From positions 186,001 through 250,000 of the forward strand of contig NADL03000050.1 in the NCBI GenBank assembly GCA_002205965.3: a stretch of 64,000 nucleotides of DNA, read 5' to 3'. Source of the stretch: Kappaphycus alvarezii (taxonomy: Eukaryota; Rhodophyta; Florideophyceae; Gigartinales; Solieriaceae). Below are positions 1 through 12,067 of this stretch, one piece after another; the first letter of the stretch is position 1, and each line of letters begins with the position of its first letter. Both the position numbers and the translations under genes were made by a program. Below the pieces are notes generated by a model. It saw only the letters and a list, made by a program, of their open reading frames with translations, ran no database searches and was not told the DNA's origin.

Positions 1-3000
1 CATGAAAGTACTTTTAAGACCCCCGGTTGCAGGTGGATGTTGTGGAAAACATTGAACCCTACCCTCTAAATACCACTAAATATAAGAAAATTGCTTATTT
101 GCTAGAGTGATGGTATTTTGGGCATTAAGTAGATATAAATCGGTTTTTTTATAACACCAAACTGTTCAAAATTTTGTCTGTAGATTTTCAATTACAAATA
201 TTTGAAACTTGAGGGACCAGCGAGGGTAATGTACTTTGCCTGTTTTCGCCAAAAGCTGTAAGTACAAAATTATACTTTCAAAAAATTTCAAAATTTCAAA
301 GGAAGTATGGAGTATTGCGAACCATAACGATGAGTTAATCCTTAAAATAGTTTTGGGTTATCAAAGTATTTTAAAAATGTAGACCTAGTACTTTGATTTT
401 CTATATTTTCACACTTCTGAATAATTTTGTATTTCATAAATATCTGTTCACCAATGGCTCACTTAAAGTTGCAAAGACACAGTTCGAAAAAAGTATTGAT
501 TTACAATGTCTCACTTGAACTGACAGAACTTCAAAAAATTCTCAATATATCGCTGTCGAGGTTGTTTTACTATACTTATCTTCTTTAATGAGCTTAAACT
601 ATAAAGTTTCCATTTTATCACAGTTCCAGATTGCTTCGACAAAAAAACGTGTTGGGGGGAAACAAATCGGAAAAATGTAAAACATATAGTAACTACGCAG
701 CGTAGTGCTCTTCAAGTTATTGCACATGGCGATAATGAGTCACAGAGGTTAAATTATGTTTATTCTTTCTGAATTTTTGGAGAAGATTGCCTTTGGATGA
801 CAGGTTGCGAAAAGACACTGAAATAAAATTTTTCGGCTTATTACGAGCGGCAATAAAGTCATCTGTCTCACGCAAATGACATGATTTTATGTATACGTAA
901 ATTGAAAAATTCAAGTTTGTGTTTACAAATGTGGGGAATTGGCGATAGGGCAATTGTGGAAAGACGATTTACTAGCTCCGCATCTTTTTTGCATAATAAG
1001 GATTTTTGCGGTTTTCTCATTGTACGCTTTCTGCGAATTAGCAGTTTTCAAATCGATACAGGAATTCAACAATAACAACTGGAGTATCCCCTGTCTCCCC
1101 ACTGTTAGTCCCGGCACACCGGATAATTTCGCCATAGGAACTTCGAATTACCATATATTCAGCTCGTGACAAGAACGATTTTGTCGCTATGCAAAATTCA
1201 GAAGCATCCTAACCTTTCTTTTGCTTTCTTCTGTCCATTATACTCATATTTCAGACTTAGCATCGACCTCACATAAGTACCTCTACAATCTCTTCTAGAA
1301 CGTTACTTTTGACTTATTGGATAAAACTTCAGACTCATTCCACATATTCATCATGTCATGTTTGAAAAAATCCAGGTGCCTCAAAAGATCTTCACGACCA
1401 ATATGCGTGCTCCTGAATCTTTGGTATCTGAATGACTCAGGGTCGAAAAGCTTTCATCATACCCCAGTCCACGTGGATCGGCTGTACTCTTCGATCGCGT
1501 GTTTTTTTTGCACATCTTGAACACCGCTTCTCCAGTCCTACTGGGTTTACTGGTCCTACTGTTTTTTCTGATCCGAATTCATTTACTGTTTCTAAATAAC
1601 TGAGTCCGCAACAACAAACTATCAGATTTTTACATGTAGTACCCAGGCTCCACCCTAACAGTTTCACACGACAAATGACATTTATACCATTTATTTAGCT
1701 CTTCTATTTATTCTCACGCCTTAAAATCTTATATCATTTATCCATATTCTGCTTCTTATAAATATTCTATCTCAGATTTTCGCCCACTTCCATCTTATTT
1801 CTTAGAAATAGTACATGAATAGCGAAAATAGTAATGCCCTCTTAGCTCTTGAGAGAAATAGGTGTCTATTCTATCATATCGTACATTTTTAATACTATAT
1901 ATCGGGTTCTTCGTTAGAAAAGCTATTTGGACTGTAATTTGAAGATTCAAATGCGTTAAAATCTCCTACTCAGGCAATCCAGCTCTTGTTCATGAAATTG
2001 CAGCTTTCATTAATCAAGGAATACAAACCAGATTTGGTGTAATTCATTTTGCCGATACATACATTGCTGGATACTATGAACTCAATTTTTCAAGTAAAGT
2101 GAGAGGGAGAAGAGTTAATTTTCTATATTCATATACGAAGTTGAAATTTTAGCAATTCGTTTTCTCCAAAATAATCTAGGAATACTATTATGAATCTGAA
2201 ATGAAATGGAAAATACCTGTGATATGTATCCTTATACGTTTATTTTTGCATGAATTTTAAAAAAGTCTTTGCTCCATGCAATTTTGAGTGGAATGAATAT
2301 AGATAAGTAAATTGGTAGGAATAAGGTAAGATATTTCTTCCAAATTTCATATTACTGGAAATAAAAACTAAGTTTAGTAGCAAAGAAATTATTGGTTTCA
2401 ATCAATCTACTTTGACTTCTGTTCAAACAAAGGGTCGATAAGTGATCTTTTTTGCTATATAGATCTTTTCAGTAATTTATTTATAGAATTATTGCCTTAT
2501 GCGCACAAGAAAATAAAAAAAGATGTGAAGACTTTCAGGCTGACCAATTTAACAAAGGCAAAAAGGGAAAAATAGACTTTCAAGATTCGGTGTTTAGTAA
2601 ATTACTAGATGAAAGAAAAAATATAAGGGCATGCAATAAATTAAATAAATTATGTCGCATATTTTAACTTACTATTTCAAACGAAGCAAATAAATCCGAG
2701 CTTTGAGTCTGAAACCAAGATATGGAACCAGAAAATGCAACTGAAGAAAATTTTCGTATCAAAACATGGAATAACTGACGAATATTACACTATTATAACA
2801 CCTCAATGAGATGATCTAGTTACAATGTTGATCAAATTGCTCCGAAAAAAAACTTTATTTTTCAATGCTACGAAAGAATTTAATAATATCAAATAAACCA
2901 AAAGAGAATGCATGCAGATTGTAACTTAAGACATGCTATGTGGACCAAAAAATAATGATCAGAACCATCGGAAAAATATGCAATGAATAAGGTCATACTT

Positions 3001-6000
3001 AAATATATATCAAAACTTTTGCAATCGCATTAAGTGACAAGGTTAAACATATACGCTTATATATGTAAACAAAGTAAATATTCAATGCGTATAAGGAGTA
3101 AGTATTGAATGGTCTACATTTTTTGAGTGTTATTGCAAGAATCAGAATAAGATAAACTTTCGGCGTATAAACAGAATTAAATCATTCTGTTTGAATATTT
3201 ATCCGCTGTATATAGTATGAAACAGTACCAAATTACTTTTTCATTCGCTAAATCACGTGTCTAAGCTCAAAATACCAAAAGATTACTTACCAAAAACTGT
3301 CAGACCGCATTTTGGTGGCCAAAAGACTAAAATATCCGGGTAGCTTATCCTACTAAAGTACTTGTTTTTTCCATGTTACCAGCCTGAGTAGAGGTCTTAC
3401 AACAAGATTCTTGTAGCTCTTAGAGCCTAGGTAAAAGAAAAGAAATTCTTATTATTATTCAAAGAAATTACGTAGGCATAATGGTAACTCTACCTAACGA
3501 AACTGTAACAGCGTCATAGAAAATCTTTACATCTTTACACGCATAAGTTGGTTTTACCTAATATCGATTATAATATATCCTTGCATGTGCATGATTTTTT
3601 TGCATTTTCAGAGCTATTATTTACTCTATGGTGTATTTGGTTTTTCTTTTCAACATAATTTTGGCATTAAATTCCTCCATTTCTGCATCCAGAACCAGAA
3701 GTCTAGGTACTATGGGCCTATTATTCTCTATATAGCCGATCTCATTGATCTCATGTATTTCCAAATAATTTTATGAAAGACCACAACGTAATCCCCGTCA
3801 TGCCCATTTTTATCAATTTATTCTCATTCCTTCTGTACTTTTTACACTTCTCCACAGCAGCTTAAGCTTATATAAATATACTTATTACTCACATTACAGT
3901 CCTGCTACTTATTTTCAATAGATTCTTTAATTTGCCGCTGACCACAAAATTTTGAATTAAAACATATAATAGAAATAGTTTGTAACCGTTTCATACCACC
4001 GAAAGACATATGGATCCATCCGCATCCATATATATTTGTTAAACTGATCCTCACCGTCTGTCTCTCATCCATTATCAAGTACCAAAAAGACATATTTATA
4101 TTTGTAGCCACTCTCTCAATAGAGGGGCGCTCCTCATGATTTCCCTTAGCATTCAATACGCGAAGAATAGGCCACAGCCTTCAGCACGCATTCTAGAAGA
4201 GTAAAGATGAAAATGAAAAAGCGTTTCGCTGGTGAAATATTGATATTATTAACTAAATAAACGCTTCTTCGAAGTACGTAGTGAGGTAGGTTGAATGTAT
4301 CTGTAGGTTTTGCTCGTCCCTAAAGTTATGCCTTGCGAATGGGACTAAATAAGCATATAAGAGACAAGCTAGTGTGACATCTGCATTTTCTTATGATTTC
4401 GGATGAATATTTCGCTATACCTTATATAAAGTTTTGATGAATCGTATTTTGCAAAATCCAAGTATTTAAAAGCTTATCCCTATTCAGGTTCAATATTAAA
4501 CCTGCTTTAACTGTACATTTAGACTCTTTTGGGTCGGATACATTGAAAAAATATGAAAGGGACTCTGGTGGAACCCCAGTAAGAGTTATTTATTTTGATG
4601 GATTTTCATAATTGATCGCTTTGTATGATGAATCAATCTCTGATTTGCTGTAGGTACCGCTGCCTGATTAATGTGTTCTATAAGTAACTCTGGATAGAAA
4701 AAAACAAAGAACGTCACAAAGAAAGTATTTAAGCGGCCGTGCAACTTGAGTTTTGTTATATGCATTACATTAGGGCTTCGTCTTCTTCTTTCTCATAATG
4801 GCAGACATTAAATTGCTTTGAACTGTAAATGTTGTTTTAAAATTAAAATTATAAAACGAATTAAGTGTTCGAAGTGGTGTGGCCATGTTGATTAATAAAA
4901 AAATTTTCAAACAGCTTTGTCTTAAAGTCCGATTGGGGATATCTTTTTTTTTATATACAGTATGGATCAAAAATACAATTAATCATTGAAGGATAATATC
5001 ATCCATCCAGAGCCGAAAATATTTCTTTAATCATATACTGCTTTATAATGCGGCTTAGTTTGACGAAAATTTAAGAAGAAGTTGAAATATTGCCGTAATA
5101 AATGCTTAAAACATTTTTCTTTATGATTTACAACTTTTAACTATAAATTCTAATTAAAAGCTCTAAAGAAGTGTTTAAAACGCATAAAAGCTACTATAAT
5201 TATTTTACGTGATAGAACTCAATTTTTACTGTTTATTTTATATTTATACCATAACATGATATCCATTTGATCATTCAAAGGAATTTTTCTGTATCTTTAT
5301 TGTAAGGAAGGGATTTAATTAACGAAAAAATACGATAAAGACGAAGCTTTTTGGCTGGAAATGAGGCTCGGGATATTGCTAAAATCTTCAATTGGTTTTT
5401 CTATCATTTAAAGTAGTCAAGTGAGCATTTGTAAACGTTTCAACAAAATTATGTAACTATCCAATCGCGCTTTCCGTTCCACACTACTGAATACCGTTTA
5501 ATGCAGAAAATGGGAAGTTATTTAACCCTATGGATACGTTTCAATACTGTCAGTTTTTAGTTTCTCAGACTCGTCAAGAATTGAAAATGAGAGCAAGCTC
5601 CTTTCTTACTCATGACATCGTAAGAGAACGACGTATTAAAGGTATATAATTTTTATTCTTGCATTCGATCAGGTGCATCATTAATGCAGACCAAGAATTC
5701 CAGAAAGTTACCACTATTACTTCGGATCATGTGCTTCATGAATTATTTAAACGACCAAATTTATTCTACTAGATGTTAAATGAGAGGAAGAGAAGATATA
5801 CTTAAGATAGATTTTGTGCACGCTTTTTTCGCGTACCGGATGACAAAAAAAGGTCTCAGAAAAGGATAAACGTAAATCTTGGAAGAAAAATACGTACGTA
5901 TCCAACAAAATCGCTTAAGGTTGGTAATAAAAACAGGAAGTTACTCATTGAATATTAAATGAGCTGAAAGAACCACTTCTGAATTTTTATATTATAAAAT

Positions 6001-7570
6001 ATTTGAATGAGAAAGTATCGGAATAAACTAAGAGTATTGGTATATTACAGAACTTCAAAATTCGTAGGCGAAGGTAAGAAATATTTTCAGTTTTATTTAC
6101 TTCGCAGAATGCTGCAGTATCAATTAGTCTTATGTTTTCTTGTAAAAAGAAACGTATTGGTTAGCTGCAACAATTAATTTTTTCGTTTTAAGCTACAATC
6201 AATTGCCCACAGAGGATTTTTACAGCATTAACTTCCACGGCTGGGAACAGAACAAGTATTTGTCGCTACCAAAAGCCTCGACTCCTATTTATTTTCTAAG
6301 ATAAGTGACGCTCTGTGAATTCATGTACTTACCATGAACTATGAAGATAGTTATTCAGTCAAAAAATGCCATAAGATAAATATTTCAGTAGCTAAAAGGT
6401 CAAAAACATTTATACACAGTGCCTCGGCTTTTTTCGCTCAGTAATAGAAATTCATTTATGGGCTTATTAGTACATCTATTTCTTTTATAGTACCATTTAA
6501 GCCCACTCCAGTAACATTCTTTTCTTAAAAGATTATATCTATTTATACCGATACATCATTTCCAGAGTTTTAAGGCATTAAGCTCCATACGAAGCACGTT
6601 AGAAACATGGATTTAATTAATATTTATGACTATGCCGAAAGGGAAGGCAGCATTGAAATATTTTCTTGCTGGGATAACATCTTTACTGATCTGCCTGTAG
6701 CCGTCTCCAATTTAATTCGAAGTATTGTACCAATTTTGCAATAATCCTTTGGCTTTACGAAGAACAATATTCCATAAGTGTCCTAAGTGCTAAAGATGAC
6801 GGTATTTCCTAAACTATCATACTCTTTGATTCAATACCATAAGAGAATATTGTACATGGTTGATATTTTGACTTATATTGAGTAGCTATTTATAGATAGG
6901 TTCGTAAATTACCCAACAAGGTTCCCGTGGGTGAAAATCTTGACCATTTTAGACTAGTTAACGATCAAAGAGATACAAAAGATCCGCCGAAATCCAGAAG
7001 AGCTCGTTTCTGAGTGAGTTATGCGGTTTTAGGGGAAGCACACCTATATATGTCAAAATAGTTCTGACACTATGAAATCACTTTTTTGAGAAGTAAAATT
7101 TCGTATGTTTTTATATTGGATTTGTGGAATCGGCATTTTTGATCAAGAAGTATCAAAAACGGCTCTTTCGCTGCACTACAAAGAGAATGTGCTCGGGGTG
7201 CTCCAATTGTTATTCTTCTAACTTAAGGAGAATCAACCCGCAGGAAAGATCAACACATTCGCCTGTTTCATTTCTTCAAATGTTCTCTGCAGATCTCCGG
7301 CCGGCGATTTACTCATCTTTGAAGTAATTTCTGAAGAACTATCCTATGCAGAAAGTCACATTTGCCCATCAGTCATGGCCAATAGAACGCACTTTGTGAT
7401 GTCATTGTATGATTACTCTCGCCTCAAAACCCTCGAAACAAGGAAAAAGGGTTTCACTTCTCAGTCTATAACTTCGAATTGGTCAAGGCTTCCTTCGGAC
7501 TATAGGGAGCTCCTACCGTAGCTCAAGAAGACTGCAGGTTCAAAAATTTCGTTGCTAGATTCCATCACTT
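1..7570. other. AT-rich stretch with no recognisable gene
   Basis: No reading frame here exceeds about 80 codons and none has a recognisable motif. The sequence is AT-rich with many homopolymer A and T runs. Around 7.1-7.55 kb it becomes slightly GC-richer, and a short plus-strand frame (7,124-7,327) can be read, but I see no domain in it. I found no match to the A/B/C repeat in this stretch by eye, though diverged matches could be missed. It is probably intergenic DNA or old, fully decayed mobile-element sequence. Confidence 0.6.
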
Positions 7571-7576
7571 TTTTTG

Positions 7577-7960
7577 TAATTTTCTTTTTTGGGGGCAGGA
7601 TTCGTTTGACTGTACTCTTCGGTGCAGGGTCCGTTTATTGGAGTTTTGGGCGGAGGGTCCGTTTATTGTACGTTTCGGTACAGGTTTCGTGCATTTTAAT
7701 TTTGGTCGTAGGGTCCGGCTATTGTACTTTTTGAACGCAAGGTCCGTTTATTGCACTTTTCGGTGGAGGGTCCGTGTATTTCACCTTTGGCGCAGGTCCA
7801 TTTATTTCACCTTTGGGCGCAGGGTCCGTTTATTGTATCTTTGGGCGCAGGGTCCATTTATTTCACCTTTGGGCGCAGGGTCCCGTTTATTGTACCTTTG
7901 GGCGCAGGGTCCATTTTTTTGTACTTTTGGCTGCAGGGTCGTTTGTTTTTAGTTTTGTAG
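7577..7960 (+). repeat. Minisatellite tract I (28-29 bp units)
   Basis: About a dozen degenerate tandem units of 28-29 bp share the core GGGCGCAGGGTCC followed by GTTTATTGTAC or ATTTATTTCACC. The best preserved units lie at about 7,815-7,930, where four consecutive units are nearly identical apart from the variable tail. Small frames through the tract give a repeated Tyr/Phe/Gly-rich peptide. The unit length is not a multiple of three, so successive units are read in different frames and the tract is not a credible coding repeat. The same family recurs at 8.5 and 34.4 kb. Confidence 0.9.
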
Positions 7961-8039
7961 CAGTTCTTGATGGATTCCTTTTTTGAGGGCGGTATTCCGC
8001 TCGATTTTACTTATTCCGCGGCACAAAATCAGGATGGCC

Positions 8040-8360
8040 GAAACAGAAAATCTACTCTTCATACGAGACGGTGAAGGATGGGGTAATATTCATGGTTTGC
8101 TTGAGTGGGAAGCTGGTAAAAGCTGAACGGTACATGATTAAATTGGTGCCATAGGTGCCCCTTATGGAGGAAGCGGACGAGCTGCAATTCGTGCGGGAAA
8201 TTCGGAGCAAGAAAAGGAGGGGTTGGAATATAACAGTCCGATTGTCGAAGACTGAGATAGAAAGTTATCAGGAACTGTTCGAAGAAACAGTGACAAAGAA
8301 GGCGAATAGTTCCAAGAACCTCAAGCATATATCCCATCGGGGGAAACAGATGAGGAACAG
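8040..8360 (+). pseudogene. Q1: broken coding-like segment, paralogue of Q2 (about 25.99-26.31 kb)
   Basis: This segment aligns with about 25,990-26,315. The two share a frame with the motifs REIRSKKRRGWN (here) and REIRSKRRTGWN (in Q2), preceded by a Pro/Met/Glu-containing stretch and followed by a Glu/Lys-rich stretch ending in TKKA. Both copies carry stops and frameshifts at different places, so neither is functional. I do not recognise the protein family. A basic, charged region of this kind would fit a retroelement Gag or a DNA-binding segment, but that is a guess. It sits between minisatellite tracts I and II. Confidence 0.5.
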
Positions 8361-8519
8361 CAATCAATCAGTCTAGCAATTGGGACGAACCAAGTACAGT
8401 TGACGTCCAGTGCTTCGAGTATACCGGGGCCGAAATCGCCGGAAAAGCCACGGAATATTGCTTGAGTTTATATGACGAGTTTCTTCGCATTTTCGACTTA
8501 TTTTTCTTAACTTCACGGG
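8361..8519. other. Short spacer between Q1 and minisatellite tract II
   Basis: About 160 bp that no longer align with the Q2/P2 locus. If the Q1-P1 interruption reasoning is right, this is the left edge of the inserted unit that contains copy A. Confidence 0.35.
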
Positions 8520-8850
8520 GGGCAGAGTTCGTTTGATTTAAGTCTTCGGGGCAGGGTTTGTTCGATTATACTTTTGGGGCGGTATTCTTTTGGCTGTACA
8601 TTCGGGGCAGGGTCCGTTTATTGCTATTTTGGGTGCAGCGTCTGTATATTGCACTTTTTGGCACAGGGTCCGTTAATTGTACTTTTTGGGCGCAGGGTCC
8701 ATGTATTGTACTTTTGGTCGCAGGGACCGTTTGATTATAAGTTTGCGAGCAGTGCTGGTTTGATTGATTTTTTGGGGGCAGGATTGGTTCGATTGTAACT
8801 TTGAGCGCAGGGGCCGATTGAATGTACTTTTGTTCGCGAGGGCCTTTTTC
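8520..8850 (+). repeat. Minisatellite tract II (about 29-30 bp units)
   Basis: Around ten degenerate units have a GGGGCAGGGT or GGGCGCAGGGTCC core, followed by GTTTATTGTACTTTT or GTTTGATTGTA tails. Units are more diverged than in tract I, and several have a GGGCAGGA-like core. The tract lies at the left end of repeat copy A. A tract of the same family (34.4-34.8 kb) lies at the left end of copy C, so it appears to be part of that repeat rather than an unrelated neighbour. Confidence 0.88.
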
Positions 8851-9079
8851 TTGCAATTTTTTCCTAAAGATTCGCCTACGTGGATTCTCTGTCAAAGATA
8901 TTTTTTCTTCCAGTATTAGTCGGAGAGTAAAGCTTTTGGAGCCTTAGACCGCTATCATAGGCTGAGATAATATTAGTTTGTAATAAGCTCTGGTTTCGAC
9001 AACTTCCTACATGCGATTGTATGTGATTAGCCATTTCGGCACAAAAAAATCCATTTTGGGGCATTTAGTTTCAATCTTA

Positions 9080-10010
9080 GTTTAATTTTACTGAAGGTCA
9101 AACGAAAATGTCTTAGACTGTGGCAATGGGTTTAATTTTACTTTATTTTACTTTATTGTAGGTTCCATGGGTGTAGTTCGCCGATTCAGAAAAGAAATTA
9201 TTTTTTTGGCGAGTGTCGTATGAAAAGCTTAATTTTCTTGATCAGTGGTATGAATAGTTTATCGTTCTGATCTTAGACCGAAAGGATCTATCTATTACAC
9301 ATTTACATCTAAAAATCGGTCCCAGGATCTTGGATGTAAAGGGATGCCTGAAAACTGTAAAATAATATAATTCAGCTCCTGGTTGTCAGCAACAGTAGTC
9401 TATGGGTCTCCGTAGTAAAAAACGTTATGTAAGAGTTAAAATTGTATAAGAGCACTACGAAGAAATAACAGGAAGTTTGTTTGACACATACAATGCTAGT
9501 TAGGACGCTTACTATCAATATAGATGGAAGATTTTTAAGCGCATATAACGTTAATATGGACGCTTACCAACTTATTACCTGGATGGTTGTTAAGTAGATA
9601 TAATGATATTTGAGACACTCAGAAATGAGAATGCATTATTTATGATGCCTGGGAGCTAGTTTACTATATAGAAACGCTCCGTTTGTTTTGAATTTTCTCA
9701 AAAATTTCTCAGAAACATGTTCTTTGAACTATTTACAAGTCTTGTAGTGGGAGAAAACAAATAAAAATGTTTTATGCCAACGCGAACATTCCAAATCGTA
9801 TTATTTACATCTTGTCTCAAATCCTCGTACAAAATTAGAACTGAAATTCAGAAATTCAGAAACATATTCAAAAAAAGGCTTCACTACTCTCTGTAGGCAT
9901 TTGCACTAAAATTAAAATCAAATGATGTTACTAAGGTGATCACTCACTGCTAATTTCATCGTTTTTCACCCTTTTGTACCCCCCTTCTTGGGGAACATTG
10001 AAGACCGTTT
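9080..10010. other. Sequence present in copy A only
   Basis: Copy C passes directly from the part matching 9,075 (near 34,920) to the part matching 10,015 (near 34,970). These roughly 0.9 kb are therefore either an insertion in A or a deletion in C. The sequence is AT-rich with no ORF and no clear terminal repeats. Confidence 0.5.
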
Positions 10011-10655
10011 CAACGCTTTACTGACAAATAGGCTTTTGAATCATCCTTTTTAAACTGCCTTTGTTGCAATTTCCCCCGCTCATGCACGACCTTAACTTTC
10101 TTTTTCTTCTTCTGTAGCAAAACGATTCTACAGAAAGAGAAACTTTTCCACAAAGTGAACCGTCGAACAGCTCTTTCATACAAGTTTTTTTCTCGCTGCT
10201 ATAAGATCTTCCAAACTCCCTTTATTTGCTTGTTCTATTCAGTTACGAGAATTTGAATGAATTCTGCACATAAGAAGGAAACTTAGCTTTCAAAAATAAA
10301 CATCCATCATACTCATTTGTATGCTTAGAAGGGATGAGACCACTAATGCTGCGACGGCTCCGAACTGAAAACAACTTTGAGGTATAACGTGAGGAAACCA
10401 TGGGGCGCTTCTAAAAACTCAAGAAAAACGAGACTGTGCAGTTGTATTTAGGGATAAAGTATTATCTGCGTTCCCACCTATCAAATGTTGAAAACCCACT
10501 TCCCAAATTTACTCCTCAAAGTTGAAACAAGGGTATGAGTATTTGTGTTTCATCCATTCTATACAGAATTTGTTCCACTTTTCTTAGAAGATTGAAAGGT
10601 ACATCTCAAGAAGAGGCGGTGATAGAACTAATCCTTGTAAGAGCATCTCTAGGTG

Positions 10656-10665
10656 TATATAAATA
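10656..10665 (+). promoter_or_regulatory. TATA-like sequence just before hairpin H1 (copy A)
   Basis: TATATAAATA ends seven bases before the left arm of H1. It is identical in copy B and degraded in copy C. In AT-rich DNA a TATA-like string is weak evidence. It is listed because it lies in the best conserved part of A and B and directly precedes the hairpin. Confidence 0.25.
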
Positions 10666-10671
10666 ATGCGG

Positions 10672-10745
10672 TAGAGTTGATCGCCATCGGTACACTCTGA
10701 TTAGTACTGATAATCGGAGTGTAGGCGATGACGATCGACTCTGCT
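10672..10745 (+). other. Conserved hairpin H1, copy A
   Basis: An imperfect inverted repeat with arms of about 33 nt. The left arm begins TAGAGTTGATCGCCATCG and the right arm ends CGATCGACTCTGCT, around a short loop containing AGTACTGAT. Apart from one small internal loop, the arm differences are mostly left T opposite right G, which still pairs as U.G in plus-strand RNA. Homologous hairpins occur at 18,469-18,542 and 35,602-35,675. It could be the stem of a structured RNA, a cruciform or a tiny foldback element. Confidence 0.8.
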
Positions 10746-11912
10746 AGAATTTTTCCTTAGATAAAAAAAGACTATGAATCAAGATAGTTCTTAGTGAAAC
10801 TGACATAATATATCTAAATATGGATAGCAAAGATCAGAAGTCAGGTCAAGTAGTTGAAATAAAAGGCAGAGAAAACGATATTAAGCAATAAAAAACCTTA
10901 ATAAATTTGCTATGTACCTATTGATTAATGGATTTTTAAAGGATGTTTTTTAGAACCAAATCAAAGCATAGTAATCTAGGCCTTGAAGCTTGTTTACAGA
11001 CTTCACATAATGGAAACACAGAACATTTGGAGCTATGATAAGTGAAAGCAAGTAATAAAAAACTCCAACGCCATACCCCTCTCTGGAGTTCTGACAAAGT
11101 AAATAAGCCATTCGACAATAATGTCCCATCATGTTTTGTTAAAATCAAAGCGCAAGCAGCAATAATTTTTTCCATAATTTTTGCTTCAAACTTACAAATT
11201 GTGTTCCACTAGGTTCTTGCGAAAGAACTACAGAGGTAAATTATAATAGTGATTAAAACGGCCAATAAACTATAGTAGGATAGGATGGTTTTGGTTTCTG
11301 ATGAAACCTTTTCTCGTTCCTCACAACCAACCATATCTTTCAAATATTAAGTCTCCCCATGTTTTACCCCTAGACTTCTAAGTAACTCTGTGTTCTGGAT
11401 TAATGCTTCAATCTAGTACCCTGTATAGCCAAAGGGAACAAAACAATTTTCATTGGTGTCAAAGTGGATATGAGAGCGCAACAGTAATCAAACTGACAAG
11501 TATTGAATATCTGTAGATGAAAGACAATGCAAAATTGCGATTTCATTCGTAACGAAATTTAGAATACAGACGGAGATATTATACTGAAATCATAGACAGT
11601 GTACAGTTCTTCCGGTTTACGCGTTAATATTTAGTTTACCTGACCAAAAAACAGAATGAAGTGAGCAGACACCGCACAGGATATACAGCTTATATCAACT
11701 GGATGATATTTATGCACCTGAGACCACTAATGTTTACATTGATTCGAACTGCGGTATATTACTACTCATTTCCTAGATTAGTGCTCGGAAATGCTTCTTC
11801 TTTTTGACTATCCCTTGAGTGCCACGAGTAAAATAACATATCTTACTGGTCTATCAAATAGCGATTGTTCATTTCTTTAGGTTTTTGTTGTGAAGAAATT
11901 GAGGGCGAGCTG

Positions 11913-12067
11913 TCACTTGAGTGTTATTAGTACGTCAAAATAGTGTGTCAGCCGATCATTTTACGCGTGTCCAAGTATTTAAGTTCGTCCGTTCCGAAGT
12001 AATTACAGAACACGCCTAAACAGATAGGTTAGCGGACTATCTTGATCCGTTCATGATGCTCAAGTGA
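11913..12067 (+). other. Conserved long hairpin H2, copy A
   Basis: Two 58-nt arms (11,913-11,970 and 12,010-12,067) flank a 39-nt loop. By my count 39 positions pair as Watson-Crick, 9 as G.U on the plus strand, and 10 mismatch. The arms begin and end TCACTTGAG / CTCAAGTGA, and GCGTGT / ACACGC lies at the loop side. This is the most diverged A arm pair, yet it keeps exact arm length with no indel. Confidence 0.82.

Noticed and set aside
7552..7986. Overlapping frames of 60-104 codons with repeated Gly/Arg/Tyr peptide
   Set aside because: They run through the minisatellite, whose 28-29 bp unit is not a multiple of three. The peptides are a by-product.
11913..12067. H2 as an independent foldback MITE
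   Set aside because: All three copies have it at the same place within a longer shared repeat, and no target duplication is visible next to the arms. It was therefore copied together with the repeat, though an older insertion in the ancestor cannot be excluded.
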